A stretch of DNA of 64,000 nucleotides, from positions 372,001-436,000 of the forward strand of contig JAUILN010000006.1 of the NCBI GenBank assembly GCA_030432695.1, read 5' to 3'. Each line of letters starts with the position of its first letter. Position 1 is the first letter of the stretch. The notes under the pieces are model-generated. The model searched no databases, was not told the DNA's origin, and saw only the letters and a list, made by a program, of their open reading frames with translations. Origin of the DNA: a bacterium. GTDB lineage: Bacteria; Planctomycetota; UBA1135; UBA2386. Shown here piece by piece: positions 18,501 to 26,902 of this stretch. Made by a program: the position numbers and the translations under genes.

Positions 18501-21000
18501 TGCATGGGAGGTGCCTGCGCCGGCTCGTCCCGTGCTCACCGGGAGTCCTTCGGCGAACGGTGCCGTCGATCCGGGTTGGATGGCGGCGCTGCTGGCCGTG
18601 CAGGAACAGACGGCTCGAGCCCAGAAGACCTTCCAGGAGGCGATGGCCAACAGCCACGAGCAGTTCCTGGCTGCGACCCAGCGGGGCATGGAGGGCATGC
18701 TGGCAGCCGCGCAGGGCGTCGCACCCGTGTTCGCGCGCGGAGGGAGCGTGATGGCCCCGGCGCCTGCGGTCCTGCCGGCTCCAGGCCTGTCCGCTCCCGT
18801 GGGGCAGGTGGCGCTCGTGGTTCCGGTGGCCCCATCGCTCGGAGAGGGCGAGGCGGGCCAGGCTCCCGTCGAGCAGGCACCCACTGCGGAGGCGCTCGGA
18901 AGCGGGGTCGGCTTCACCGCCGAGCAGATCGCCAACAGGGTGCTCGAGCTGGTCTCGGAGTCGACCGGTTACCCCGTGGACGTGCTCGACCTGGAAACCG
19001 AGATGGAGGCGGGACTCGGCATCGACTCGATCAAACGGGTGGAGATCCTGAGTCGCCTGCAGGAGGAGATCCCGTTCCTCGAGGACCTCGAGATGGGCGA
19101 TGTGGTCGGCCTCGCGTCGATCGGGGACATCATCGACTACATCGAGCGGTCGGTCCGGTCCGGGTCGACCTCGGGGGCGTCCCCCGCGGTCGCTCCCGCG
19201 GAGTCCGCGAACGGCTCGGAGGACCCAGCAGTGGGCGCCGTTCCCGATGCCGAGGAGCTGGGCCAGAAGGTCCTGGCGATCGTGTCCGGATTGACGGGGT
19301 ACCCGGTGGAGGTGCTCGACCTCGAAACCGAGATGGAGGCGGGTCTGGGCATCGACTCCATCAAGCGGATGGAGATCCTGAGTGAGCTGCAGCAGCAGGT
19401 CCCGGGCATCGAGAACCTCGACGTGAACGAGGTGGTCGGTCTGAAGTCGCTCGGCGACATCATCGACTCCATCCGCGGAACCTCTCGGTCTGGGAGCGAG
19501 GGGGCGACCTCCTCTGCTGCCGGCGTGCCGGGGTTCGGTGCTCCCCGGCGGGTGCCGCGTCCGGTGCCTGCGGGCCTCGGGGTCGCGCACGATCGTCTGC
19601 AGAAGGTCGAGCGGCTCATGCTGCTCGCGTCCGGATCGGGCCCCGATCGGGAGGTCGCGGAGGCGATGGTGCGGATGCTCTCCGAGAGGGCGATCGACGT
19701 CCGGGTCGGGAGCGAGGTCGTGGACGGCAGCGACGGCCTGATCGTGCTGACCGGTCTCCGCGACTTCGAGCTGCCGGAGGAGGCGCTGCAGGTGCAGCGT
19801 GAGGCATTCCGGCAGGCCCGGAAGTTCGCGCAGCAGCCGGCCCGGCACCTCTTCGTGACCGTGCAGGATACGGGGGGCGGCTTCTGTCATCGTGACGCCT
19901 GCGAGCTGCGATCCTGGATGGGGGGATTGGCAGGGCTGGCCAAGACCGCCTCCCACGAATGGGAGCCGTGCGAAGTCCTGGCCGTCGATCTCGAGCGTGC
20001 GGATCGCTCCGCCGCCGAGCTGGCTCGCGTCCTCGTCGCGGAGCTCGGGCATCTCTCGGCCCACCTCGAGGTCGGTCTTCCCGCGTCGGGCGAGCGGTGT
20101 GAGGTGGTCGAGGAGGTCGTCGCCGGCGAGCGTGTCGATCCTGCGGCCTCGCCGCTCCCTGGCGAGCCGGTCCTGATCGTGTCGGGCGGTGGTCGTGGCA
20201 TCACCGCGCACGTGCTGCGCGAGCTGGCCCGCCACGGTCGACCCCGGGTCGTGATCCTCGGTCGAACCCGGCTGGTCGACGAGGATCCGGCCTGGCGCGA
20301 TGCCGAAGACGAAGCGGCTCTGAAGAGCGCCCTGGTGCACCGTGCGCAGGCCGCCGGGAAGCCGGTCGATCTGGTCGCGATCGGCGCACAGGTGCGGCGG
20401 ATCCTGGCGGTCCGGGAGATCCGCGCGAATCTCCAGGAGCTGACCGGCGCCGGCCTGGAGGTGAGCTACCACTCCGTCGACCTGCGGAGCGCGGCCGAGG
20501 TCGAGGCTGCTGTCGCCGAGGCCCGGCAGCGATGGGGACGGATCGACGGGATCCTCCACGCGGCGGGAGTGATCGCGGACAAGGTGATCGCGGAGAAGAC
20601 CGATGCGCAGTTCGACTCGGTCTTCGACACCAAGGTCGTAGGGCTGCAGAACCTCCTCGCTGCGACCGCCGCGGACGCACTCCGGTTCCTCGTGCTGTTC
20701 TCGTCCGTCGCGGCCCGATACGGCAATGCCGGGCAGTGCGACTACGCGATGGCCAACGAGGTGCTCAACCGGGTGGCGTGGGCGCAGCGTCGGCAGCGGG
20801 ACGCCGGCTGTCTGGTCAAGTCGTTGGGCTGGGGGCCGTGGGACGCGGGGATGGTGGGGCGGGAGCTCGGCAAGCTGCTGCGCCAGAACGGCGTGCCGCT
20901 GATCGGTCCGGACGAGGGTGGTCGGCTGTTCTGCGAAGAGCTGTTCGCCGCCGATCCATCGGTCGTCGAGGTGCTCCTGTGTGGGAGTGCCGATGCCTGA
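15589..21000 (+). CDS. Pfa/Hgl-like iterative lipid synthase: KS-AT-ACP-ACP-KR
   Basis: 1803 residues in the order of PfaA. The ketosynthase (about 1-460) has Cys205 in DAACGSS, His340 in EAHGTGT and His381 in GTVKSQFGHAKG. The acyltransferase (about 560-880) has FLFPGQASQR and Ser667 in GHSYG. A Pro/Ala-rich linker leads to two carrier domains with phosphopantetheine serines 1147 and 1257, both in GLGIDSIKR. The ketoreductase at the C-terminus has a nucleotide loop SGGGRG (1532-1537) and Tyr1719 in a GNAGQCDYAMAN context. It would condense malonyl units and reduce the beta-keto group. It overlaps pfaD by 4 nt and the next gene by 8 nt. No chain-length-factor domain is present here or in the neighbour, and PfaA proteins often carry more carriers. 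The product is therefore probably not a standard PUFA. Confidence 0.93.
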   Translation: MKFEPIAITGMSAIFPGGKDKREVWQVIMEGRDCVTEVPPAHWLVEDYYDPDPRATDKIYCSRGGFLPKVPFDAAAFGIPPSVLPATDISQILALIVADRVIADAEANSRTALDRENTSIFVGFSGATNLVSHMSARMARPVWVKAMRESGMPESEIDALCERILEHYVPWQENTFPGVLPNLVAGRIANRLDLGGTNCTVDAACGSSLAAVQAAVNELHLGRSSTALAGSVDTQNSHMGFACFAKTGVLSPTGDCRPFSADADGTVLAEGAAMVVLRRLADAERDGDRIYAVLRGLGSSSDGRSRSVYAPRPAGQSRALRRAYEMAGYGPDTVGLLEAHGTGTDAGDIGEFKAARKVFDESGRTSRQWCALGTVKSQFGHAKGAAGMAALFRGVMALSHKVLPPTIKVSEPHPRLSIEDSPFYLNTVTRPWWHSAPHPRRVGVSAFGFGGSNFHATLEEYDKGSVRLRALPAEVVPFAAESDEGLKQRCDAVLQRIRCENPPSLQAVAWAQVAELEAGAPVRLALVATSIEELEGQLAKVIADSAPAAGATSPKIHYGRATTTPRVAFLFPGQASQRVSMGQELAMAFPSFHEVWAGAGGELLDGESSLLDVVFPRPTSDPKERQAQAERLMDTRWAQPAMGVGSMAYLALLESCGVVADCLAGHSYGELSALAAGGALARDELVRISRQRGELMAAAGGGTGMTAIHADPETVAGLLDGVPGVVLANQNGPGQSVVAGAIEELEVVEARCRDRQVRHTRLKVSAAFHSPHMEPAAERFRAVLDQSRLGAASVPVYRNDGRSAFADDPGEIAGQLAEQLVQPVRFSDMIAGMAGAGVDLFVEVGPGQVLTGLVRRLHGDASAAPRAVSLDAFAGSDLTGFLVALAELYAAGVNVRFDALWEGYDREELAAERSSRSGYVVHVDGCNYGNPYPPKGGAAALPPPQPERPAVPQRSASPELPASEVPATDVPAWEVPAPARPVLTGSPSANGAVDPGWMAALLAVQEQTARAQKTFQEAMANSHEQFLAATQRGMEGMLAAAQGVAPVFARGGSVMAPAPAVLPAPGLSAPVGQVALVVPVAPSLGEGEAGQAPVEQAPTAEALGSGVGFTAEQIANRVLELVSESTGYPVDVLDLETEMEAGLGIDSIKRVEILSRLQEEIPFLEDLEMGDVVGLASIGDIIDYIERSVRSGSTSGASPAVAPAESANGSEDPAVGAVPDAEELGQKVLAIVSGLTGYPVEVLDLETEMEAGLGIDSIKRMEILSELQQQVPGIENLDVNEVVGLKSLGDIIDSIRGTSRSGSEGATSSAAGVPGFGAPRRVPRPVPAGLGVAHDRLQKVERLMLLASGSGPDREVAEAMVRMLSERAIDVRVGSEVVDGSDGLIVLTGLRDFELPEEALQVQREAFRQARKFAQQPARHLFVTVQDTGGGFCHRDACELRSWMGGLAGLAKTASHEWEPCEVLAVDLERADRSAAELARVLVAELGHLSAHLEVGLPASGERCEVVEEVVAGERVDPAASPLPGEPVLIVSGGGRGITAHVLRELARHGRPRVVILGRTRLVDEDPAWRDAEDEAALKSALVHRAQAAGKPVDLVAIGAQVRRILAVREIRANLQELTGAGLEVSYHSVDLRSAAEVEAAVAEARQRWGRIDGILHAAGVIADKVIAEKTDAQFDSVFDTKVVGLQNLLAATAADALRFLVLFSSVAARYGNAGQCDYAMANEVLNRVAWAQRRQRDAGCLVKSLGWGPWDAGMVGRELGKLLRQNGVPLIGPDEGGRLFCEELFAADPSVVEVLLCGSADA

Positions 21001-24000
21001 GAGCAAGGAGCAATGGCCTGTCTCTCCCATGCCGCCTGCGCCGGACCGGGTCCCTCCGGCGCCGCGGCTGCCCGAGGGGATGTCGACACCGCACGGGGTC
21101 GGCGTGTCCGGTCGTCCCGCCGACTTCGTCGCGCGGTGGGCGGGGCAGCTCGGTGAGGTGCACGCCGGGTTCCTCCGTGTCATGGAGGAGCAGCAGGCGG
21201 CGTTCCTGGCGAACCAATGGGGGCTGCAGCAGCGTCTCCTCGCATCGGGCACGGCCGCGGTGGGTGTCGAGATGGCCGCTCACGTCGCCGGACTCGTCGA
21301 TGCGTTGGCTCCCGGTTGGCGGTCGGCCTGCCGGTCCGTGTCGACGCCGGATGACCTCGGGGTCCTGGCCGCGCGGTCCGACGAGGGGGGAATCGAGTAC
21401 TCGGCCGAGCACGTCGCTGCGTTCTACGAGGGCCGCCCCTGGGAGTGCTTCGGAGAGGCGCTGCGTCTGACCGAGTGCCATGTCCGGACCCCTGCGCTGG
21501 ACTCGCGGGCACTGCGTTGCCTGACCGCTGTCCGGCGGTCGGGACCCGACGAGGTGCAGGCCGAGGCGGTCTTGTCCGCGGCCCGATACGCCGCCGACCC
21601 GGCGGGCTGTCTCGTCGAGGTGGCCCTGCAGCTGTTGGCCTTCGAACTCGTCGCGCGGGGAAGGACCGTCGACCGGGACGGCTGGCGGCTTTCGCCGGGT
21701 GCGCCCGATTCGCTGTCGCTGGCCCCGGTCGCCGGTCGGGAGGACGGCGAGGTCGGGGTGCGATGTCTGGCGCGGCTGGTCGACCAGACCGCGTCGTCGC
21801 TGCGTGCCGATTGCCTGCTGTACGTCGATGGAGTGCCGGTCCTCCGCGTCGAGGGCGTGGAGATGTCGTTGGAGGTCGACTACCCGATCACGACGCGCAC
21901 CGACCTGCTCGAGGGCCACACCGAGACGCGTCCCTTCGCGGTCCAGGGTGATCTGTCGGGTGACTACGCGTCGCTGCTGGCCGCTGCCTGGGGCCGACCC
22001 TCGGACGCGTTCGGGGCGCGCTTCGCCGCGTTCGACGGCGAGCGGCGCTGTCCACGTCTGCCGGGGCCGCCGTACCACTTCATGTCCCGCGTCACCCGCA
22101 TGGACGCGGAGTTCGGTCGCCTCGTGGTCGGGGCATCGATCGAGGTCGAGTACGACGTCCCTCCCGATGCGTGGTACTTCGCCGAGAACGGTTCGGCCAC
22201 GATGCCGCTCTGTGTGCTGATGGAGCAGAACCTCCAGCCCTGCGGATGGCTGGCCACGTTCACCGGCGCGGCCCTGGCTGCGTCGGAGGATCTGGTGTTC
22301 CGGAATCTCGATGGCGCTGCGACGGTCTTCCGGGAGGTCGAGCCGACCGTGGGCACGCTGCGCTCCAGGGTGGAGGTCACCCGCTACAGCGCGGTGGGAG
22401 ACGTGGTGATCCTGGCGTTCGCGGTCGAGTGCTGGGCAGGAAGCGATCGGGTCGCCCGGTTCGAGACGTCGTTCGGATACTTCACGAGCCGGGCGATGGA
22501 AGCGCAGGTCGGTGTCGCGCCGGACCGGGCGTTCCCCGCGACGGACGGTCCGTCACCGCGGCCGACCGACTGGGTGCCGGCGCAGGGGAAGCTGCTGCGC
22601 CTGGGGCGTGTCGCCTCCTGCGCGCCCGAAGGCGGCGCAGCGGGTCTGGGCAGGATCGTCGTCGAGCGGCCCGTGACGCCCGGGGACTGGTACTTCCGGG
22701 CGCACTTCTACGAGGACCCGGTCCAGCCTGGGTCGATCGGTGTCGAGAGCCTGCTGCAGTCGCTCCAACGCCTGTTGGTGGAGAAGGGGTTCGTGCCGGA
22801 GGTGGGGGCGACGCGGTTCGAGCCGATCCTGTTGGGGGGCGAGTTCGACTGGAAGTACCGCGGCCAGGTGACGCCTCGCCATCGGCGCGCGACCACCGAG
22901 GTGGAGATCCTCGAACTCGGCAAGGACGAGCGAGGGGTCTACGCCGTGGCCGAGGGCTACCTGTGGGCCGACGAGCTGGCCATCTACCACCTGCCGCGGT
23001 TCGGCGTCCGTCTGGTGCGTCGGGCCCCGGGCGCGTCGCCGGGCGAGGATGGCCTCGTCGAGCGGGTGTTCGACCCGTCGGTCGAGACGTGGGTCGAGGA
23101 TCATCGGCCTTCCTACACGATCCCGGTGATCCCGCTCACCTGCATGGTCGACCTCATGGCCCAGGAGGCGTGCCGTCGGTTCCCCTCGCGCAAGCTCGTC
23201 GAGATCGCCGACGTGGAGCTGCGTGGTTGGATCGCGTGCCTCGAGCCGCGTCGCCTGGCGCTGAAGTGCGCGGTCGCGGCGGCGGAGTCGATCGACCGGG
23301 AAGCGCAATGCGAGGTGACCCTGCTGGCCTGGCGCGTCGCCGATCCGATCGAGCTGAGTCGGTTCGAAGAGGTCTGCTCCGCCCGGTTCCGCATGGCCGA
23401 GGTCTGGCCCGAGTCGCCGGTCTTCTCCCCCGCGCCCGAAGGAACGGGCCGCTCGTGGAATCCCTACATCGAGCAGGAGATCTTCCACGGGCCGGCCTTC
23501 CAGGTGGTGCGGTCGGTGACCGAGTACCGCGGCGCGTCCCTCGCGCGGCTCGACCCGTCGCTCTGCAGGGTGCCGGCCGGGGTGATCCAGCCCGGTGTCC
23601 TCGACGGGTCCCTGCACACCATTCCCTACCGCGACCTGTCGCGATGGTCGGATGCGTGTCCGCCGGGGTATCTCCTGCTGCCGATCGGCGCGGAGCGCGT
23701 GCAGTTCTACGGTCCGATGCCGGAGCATGCGGACCTCGACGTCTGGGCGCAGTTGGTCGAGGTCGACATGGAGCGGCGCAACGTCCGCTTCCGCGTCGAC
23801 ATCGCCGCAGGCGGACGCGCTTGGGTGTGCATGTCGCTCGTCGGGCGGCTGTTCCCGACCGGACCGTTCCGAGGCGCGACCGGGCGGGACTGGCGGGCCT
23901 TCTTCGGCGACCGGCGCCACGTGCCGGGTCTCTCGCTGTCGTCGCGCGAAGGTGATGTGACCCGTCTCGACGAACTCCTGGTCCGGGAGCTCGACTGGCT

Positions 24001-25180
24001 GCCGGGAACGCTGGAGCGGGTCTATCAGGGGCCGGCCGACCGGGTGGCGCTCGCCGAGGCGATCGCGGTGAAGGAACACGTGGCGGCAGGCCTGGACATC
24101 CATCCTGCGGCGGTGGCGTGGGACGGGGAGGACGGGCTCGCGCGTTGCTCCCACCACCCGTTGCGTCGATGGCCGGTGCGGGTGCGTCGGGATCGTCGGG
24201 TCGTTGCCGTCGAAGCGGATGGGGAACCGTTCGATGACTTCGCCGGCCTCGTGGCGGCCAGGCGCGAGCGGTTCGGGGAGTCGCCCTGGCCCGGCGAGGA
24301 TTTCTACTTCGCACTCTGCCAGCGCTTCGTGTCGGACCTGCGGATCGAGGATCCGGAGGACTTCGCCGCGCTCCGTGGGCGTGGCGCGATCTTCCTCGCC
24401 AACCATCAGGTGGCGGTCGAGTCGCTGCTGTTCTCGACCCTGCTCTCGACTCTGACCGGTGCCTCCATCCAGACCATCGCTAAGGCGTCCCACCGCGACA
24501 CGTGGATCGGGCGGCTGGTCGAGCTCTGCCTGCGCTATCCGGGATGTCCGATGCAGAGCCCGATCCTGTTCTTCCAGCGAGACGACCCGAAGGCGATGCT
24601 CGAGATCCTGCGGGGTGCAGGTGACGCGCTGGTCGCCAACACCGCGTCCCTGGCCGTCCACGTCGACGGCACGCGGAGTCTGAGCTGTCGGCAGCCGGTG
24701 CAGACCGTGAGTTCGGTCTTCATCGACCTGGCGCTCCGAACCGGATCTCCATTGGTCCCGGTGCGATTCGGTGGTGGGCTGCCGGTGGAGCCGGCGGCGG
24801 CACGCCTGGAGTTCCCCTATCGGATGGGGGCGCAGGTCTTCACGGTGGGTGCGTCCATCCCGGCCGAGCGGCTCGAGGAGCTGCCGCTGGCGGAACGGCG
24901 CGACTTCGTGGTCGACAGGATCAATCAGGTCGGAGGCTCTGCAGAGCGCGACGAGCCAGGGGCTCCCGATCCGGTGTTCGCCGAGAAGGTGGAGTCCTGG
25001 CGGTCCCGATCCGGGGTCTCCGAGCCGCAGGCAGTCCTGACCGCCGCCCTGCAGGAGTGGCGGTCGCCACATCCCGCGGTCGCCGAGGTCCTGGCGCGGC
25101 TCGAGGCCGGGGACGGGGCCGAGGGTCTGGGTGCGTGGGAGCGAGCCCTCATGGAGTACCTCACGCGTGATGCTGACTAG
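20993..25180 (+). CDS. Lipid-synthase subunit: FabA-like DH, PKS-like DH, PlsC-like acyltransferase
   Basis: 1395 residues; ATG 20993 has GGGAG upstream. Residues 1-100 are helical and unassigned. A PfaC-type FabA-like dehydratase follows, with His362 in PYHFMSRVTRMD and the strand DAWYFAENGSATMP..LQPCGWLA. A second hotdog unit around 530-680 is followed by a polyketide-synthase-type dehydratase with His704 in EDHRPSY and Asp871 in PGVLDGSLH. The C-terminus (about 1090-1395) is a glycerophosphate-acyltransferase-type domain with H1138QVAVE1143 instead of the usual HxxxxD. Myxobacterial Pfa3 also ends in such an acyltransferase but contains KS and chain-length-factor domains, which are absent here. 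The protein would dehydrate the growing chain and may hand it directly to a glycerol-phosphate acceptor. Coupled to the synthase by an 8-nt overlap. Confidence 0.9.
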   Translation: MPESKEQWPVSPMPPAPDRVPPAPRLPEGMSTPHGVGVSGRPADFVARWAGQLGEVHAGFLRVMEEQQAAFLANQWGLQQRLLASGTAAVGVEMAAHVAGLVDALAPGWRSACRSVSTPDDLGVLAARSDEGGIEYSAEHVAAFYEGRPWECFGEALRLTECHVRTPALDSRALRCLTAVRRSGPDEVQAEAVLSAARYAADPAGCLVEVALQLLAFELVARGRTVDRDGWRLSPGAPDSLSLAPVAGREDGEVGVRCLARLVDQTASSLRADCLLYVDGVPVLRVEGVEMSLEVDYPITTRTDLLEGHTETRPFAVQGDLSGDYASLLAAAWGRPSDAFGARFAAFDGERRCPRLPGPPYHFMSRVTRMDAEFGRLVVGASIEVEYDVPPDAWYFAENGSATMPLCVLMEQNLQPCGWLATFTGAALAASEDLVFRNLDGAATVFREVEPTVGTLRSRVEVTRYSAVGDVVILAFAVECWAGSDRVARFETSFGYFTSRAMEAQVGVAPDRAFPATDGPSPRPTDWVPAQGKLLRLGRVASCAPEGGAAGLGRIVVERPVTPGDWYFRAHFYEDPVQPGSIGVESLLQSLQRLLVEKGFVPEVGATRFEPILLGGEFDWKYRGQVTPRHRRATTEVEILELGKDERGVYAVAEGYLWADELAIYHLPRFGVRLVRRAPGASPGEDGLVERVFDPSVETWVEDHRPSYTIPVIPLTCMVDLMAQEACRRFPSRKLVEIADVELRGWIACLEPRRLALKCAVAAAESIDREAQCEVTLLAWRVADPIELSRFEEVCSARFRMAEVWPESPVFSPAPEGTGRSWNPYIEQEIFHGPAFQVVRSVTEYRGASLARLDPSLCRVPAGVIQPGVLDGSLHTIPYRDLSRWSDACPPGYLLLPIGAERVQFYGPMPEHADLDVWAQLVEVDMERRNVRFRVDIAAGGRAWVCMSLVGRLFPTGPFRGATGRDWRAFFGDRRHVPGLSLSSREGDVTRLDELLVRELDWLPGTLERVYQGPADRVALAEAIAVKEHVAAGLDIHPAAVAWDGEDGLARCSHHPLRRWPVRVRRDRRVVAVEADGEPFDDFAGLVAARRERFGESPWPGEDFYFALCQRFVSDLRIEDPEDFAALRGRGAIFLANHQVAVESLLFSTLLSTLTGASIQTIAKASHRDTWIGRLVELCLRYPGCPMQSPILFFQRDDPKAMLEILRGAGDALVANTASLAVHVDGTRSLSCRQPVQTVSSVFIDLALRTGSPLVPVRFGGGLPVEPAAARLEFPYRMGAQVFTVGASIPAERLEELPLAERRDFVVDRINQVGGSAERDEPGAPDPVFAEKVESWRSRSGVSEPQAVLTAALQEWRSPHPAVAEVLARLEAGDGAEGLGAWERALMEYLTRDAD

Positions 25181-25390
25181 GTGTTCTCAGGTGGCTTCCT
25201 CCGCCCGACGTGGTCGGGACGTGGCTCCTCGGCCGCAGCCTCGCGTTCCGCGGCGGTGGGCTGGCATGACTCGGGAGCTGGACTTGCGCCAGGCCCCCGC
25301 TGTGCCCCGCGACGCGCGCGTGATCGCTGCTGCGCGAGGCGCTGTCCGGCCGTCGGGTAGACCCGCGGCCAGCGCTCGGGGGTACGGTCC

Positions 25391-26257
25391 ATGAGCCCGG
25401 TGCCGAGCTTCTACCTGATCGGCCTCGCCGCGCTCCTCATCGGCTCGCTGGCCGCGTGGCGGTCCAGGAGCGTGGAGCTGCGCGATCGGACCGTCACGCT
25501 GCTGGTCCTGCTGCACGTCGTGGCCCTCACCCTGGCGGTCTCCGACGCGAGCTGGCGGTCGTTCTGCGTCGTGCTCGGTGTCCTCGCCCTGTTGGAGATG
25601 GTGCGCTCGGTCGGCGGGCACTCCTACGTGCTGCTCCTGCTGTTGGCCTCGTTGGTGCTGGGCGTGGCGCAGGTGGAATCGCTCGCCGACCACTGGTCTC
25701 TCGGTCTGGCGGGCGTGTTGTCGATCGGGCTGTGGACTGTCGTCGGAGTGGGCCGCGGCGTCGTTCGGGTGGCCTATCTGATCGCCTGGGGGGTGGGTCT
25801 CCTGGTGCCGGCGGTGGTGATGCTCGTCGGATTGCGGTCGGTCTCGGTGGACTGGGTCGTGCTGCTCCTCCTGGCGACGCAGGCCAACGACATGCTGGGT
25901 CTGATGGCGGGGAAGTTCTTCGGGCGCCGGCCGCTGTTGCCGAGGATCAGTCCGAACAAGACCGTGGAAGGGTTCGTGGCCGGCGGCCTGGGCGTGGTGA
26001 TCGCGGGTGTGGCGGCCCGGCTGACGTGCCCGGAGTTCGCGCGGCTCTCCTGGGTAGCCTCCGCGACGATCCTGGTGGTCCTGTTCCTGGCCGCGAACGC
26101 GGGAGACCTGCTGTTCTCGAGGGTCAAGAGGTGCTTCGGCCTGAAGGACTTCGGCAGTCTGCTTCCCGGGCACGGTGGTGTGCTCGATCGGGTGGACAGC
26201 CTGCTGTTGGCGGCCCCGGCGCTCTACTCGTGTCTGGCCCTGCTGGAGGTCGCATGA
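25391..26257 (+). CDS. cdsA: Phosphatidate cytidylyltransferase (CDP-diacylglycerol synthase)
   Basis: 288 residues, almost entirely hydrophobic with about eight membrane helices. The CDS signature is intact near the C-terminus: SRVKRCFGLKDFG followed by LPGHGGVLDRVDS. The enzyme makes CDP-diacylglycerol from phosphatidate and CTP in the cytoplasmic membrane. It lies 210 bp after the acyltransferase-containing synthase subunit and overlaps the pssA-like gene by 4 nt (ATGA). Its position directly after an acyl-chain factory suggests that phosphatidate carrying the special chain is the intended substrate. This might be a second copy in the genome, which cannot be seen here. Confidence 0.92.
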   Translation: MSPVPSFYLIGLAALLIGSLAAWRSRSVELRDRTVTLLVLLHVVALTLAVSDASWRSFCVVLGVLALLEMVRSVGGHSYVLLLLLASLVLGVAQVESLADHWSLGLAGVLSIGLWTVVGVGRGVVRVAYLIAWGVGLLVPAVVMLVGLRSVSVDWVVLLLLATQANDMLGLMAGKFFGRRPLLPRISPNKTVEGFVAGGLGVVIAGVAARLTCPEFARLSWVASATILVVLFLAANAGDLLFSRVKRCFGLKDFGSLLPGHGGVLDRVDSLLLAAPALYSCLALLEVA

Positions 26258-26835
26258 CCCAGGCGCGGCCAGCCATGTGGCGGGTGTTGCTGCCCAACGT
26301 CCTCACGTTCGCCGGCGCGGCGGTTGCCCTCGCTGGAGTGGTCCATGCCGTGAACGTCGGCGACCGTCAGGTGGTGTGGTTCTTCTTCGCGGCGGCCTGC
26401 CTCGACGCCGTCGACGGGCCCGTTGCGCGGCGGCTCGGCGGCTCGAGCCGCTTCGGACTGCTGAACGACAGCATGTCGGACCTGATCGCGAGCGGCATCG
26501 CGCCGGCGATCGCGCTCTACGTGATGCAGTTGCTGAGCGCGCCGGTGGCGATCGTCTACGCCCTGGCCATCCAGTTCCGTCTGGTCCGTTTCTCGGTCCA
26601 GGACGACCCGGATCCCTCCAGCCGCTTCTTCCAGGGCGTGAGCGCGCCCGACTGCGTGTATCTGGGCCTGCTCCTCGGTGCCCTGCTCGGGAATCGGTAC
26701 GACCTGTCGTTCTCGATCCTGGCGATCCTCGCAGTGGTTCCCCTGCGGATCTTTCCGAAGGGTGCGCGGCTGGTGAAGGGGGGGGTCTACCTCGTCACGA
26801 TCTGGATCTTCCTGACGAGCGCGCCGGCCGCGTGA
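26254..26835 (+). CDS. pssA: CDP-alcohol phosphatidyltransferase, PssA-like
   Basis: 193 residues, with membrane helices throughout and the complete CDP-alcohol signature D54-G-x2-A58-R59-x8-G68-x3-D72-x3-D76. The start is set by ATGA overlap with cdsA. Family members swap CMP for an alcohol on CDP-diacylglycerol. Phosphatidylserine synthase is favoured because a phosphatidylserine decarboxylase gene is 1.1 kb away and because the helix after the signature resembles bacterial PssA. It is shorter than many PssA proteins (about 230-280), so phosphatidylglycerophosphate or phosphatidylinositol-type activity is not excluded. Last gene of the plus-strand lipid operon. Confidence 0.82.
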   Translation: MTQARPAMWRVLLPNVLTFAGAAVALAGVVHAVNVGDRQVVWFFFAAACLDAVDGPVARRLGGSSRFGLLNDSMSDLIASGIAPAIALYVMQLLSAPVAIVYALAIQFRLVRFSVQDDPDPSSRFFQGVSAPDCVYLGLLLGALLGNRYDLSFSILAILAVVPLRIFPKGARLVKGGVYLVTIWIFLTSAPAA

Positions 26836-26840
26836 GGTGA

Positions 26841-26872
26841 GCGGCCTGCGTCGATGGCGGCCTGCGTCGATG
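26841..26872. repeat. Tandem 16-bp direct repeat
   Basis: GCGGCCTGCGTCGATG occurs twice in succession (26841-26856 and 26857-26872) just after the pssA stop, between convergent genes. Probably a local slippage duplication; no known role. Confidence 0.75.
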
Positions 26873-26884
26873 GATGGGATGCCT

Positions 26885-26901
26885 CGCAGGGTCCACCTGC
26901 G
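26885..26901. terminator. Possible bidirectional stem-loop between convergent operons
   Basis: CGCAGG-GTCCA-CCTGCG forms a perfect 6-bp stem with a 5-nt loop, exactly between the end of the pssA-like gene and the end of the opposing hydrolase gene. No T tract follows, so intrinsic termination is plausible but unproven. Confidence 0.4.
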
Positions 26902-26902
26902 G

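Noticed and set aside
17245..21252. 1335-codon open frame on the minus strand across the synthase gene
   Set aside because: It mirrors the synthase codons; composition is His/Arg/Gly-rich with no domain, while the plus strand has complete catalytic motifs.
13955..25180. Complete polyunsaturated fatty acid (EPA/DHA) synthase
   Set aside because: No chain-length-factor domain and no second ketosynthase; only two carrier domains. A related but different product is more likely.
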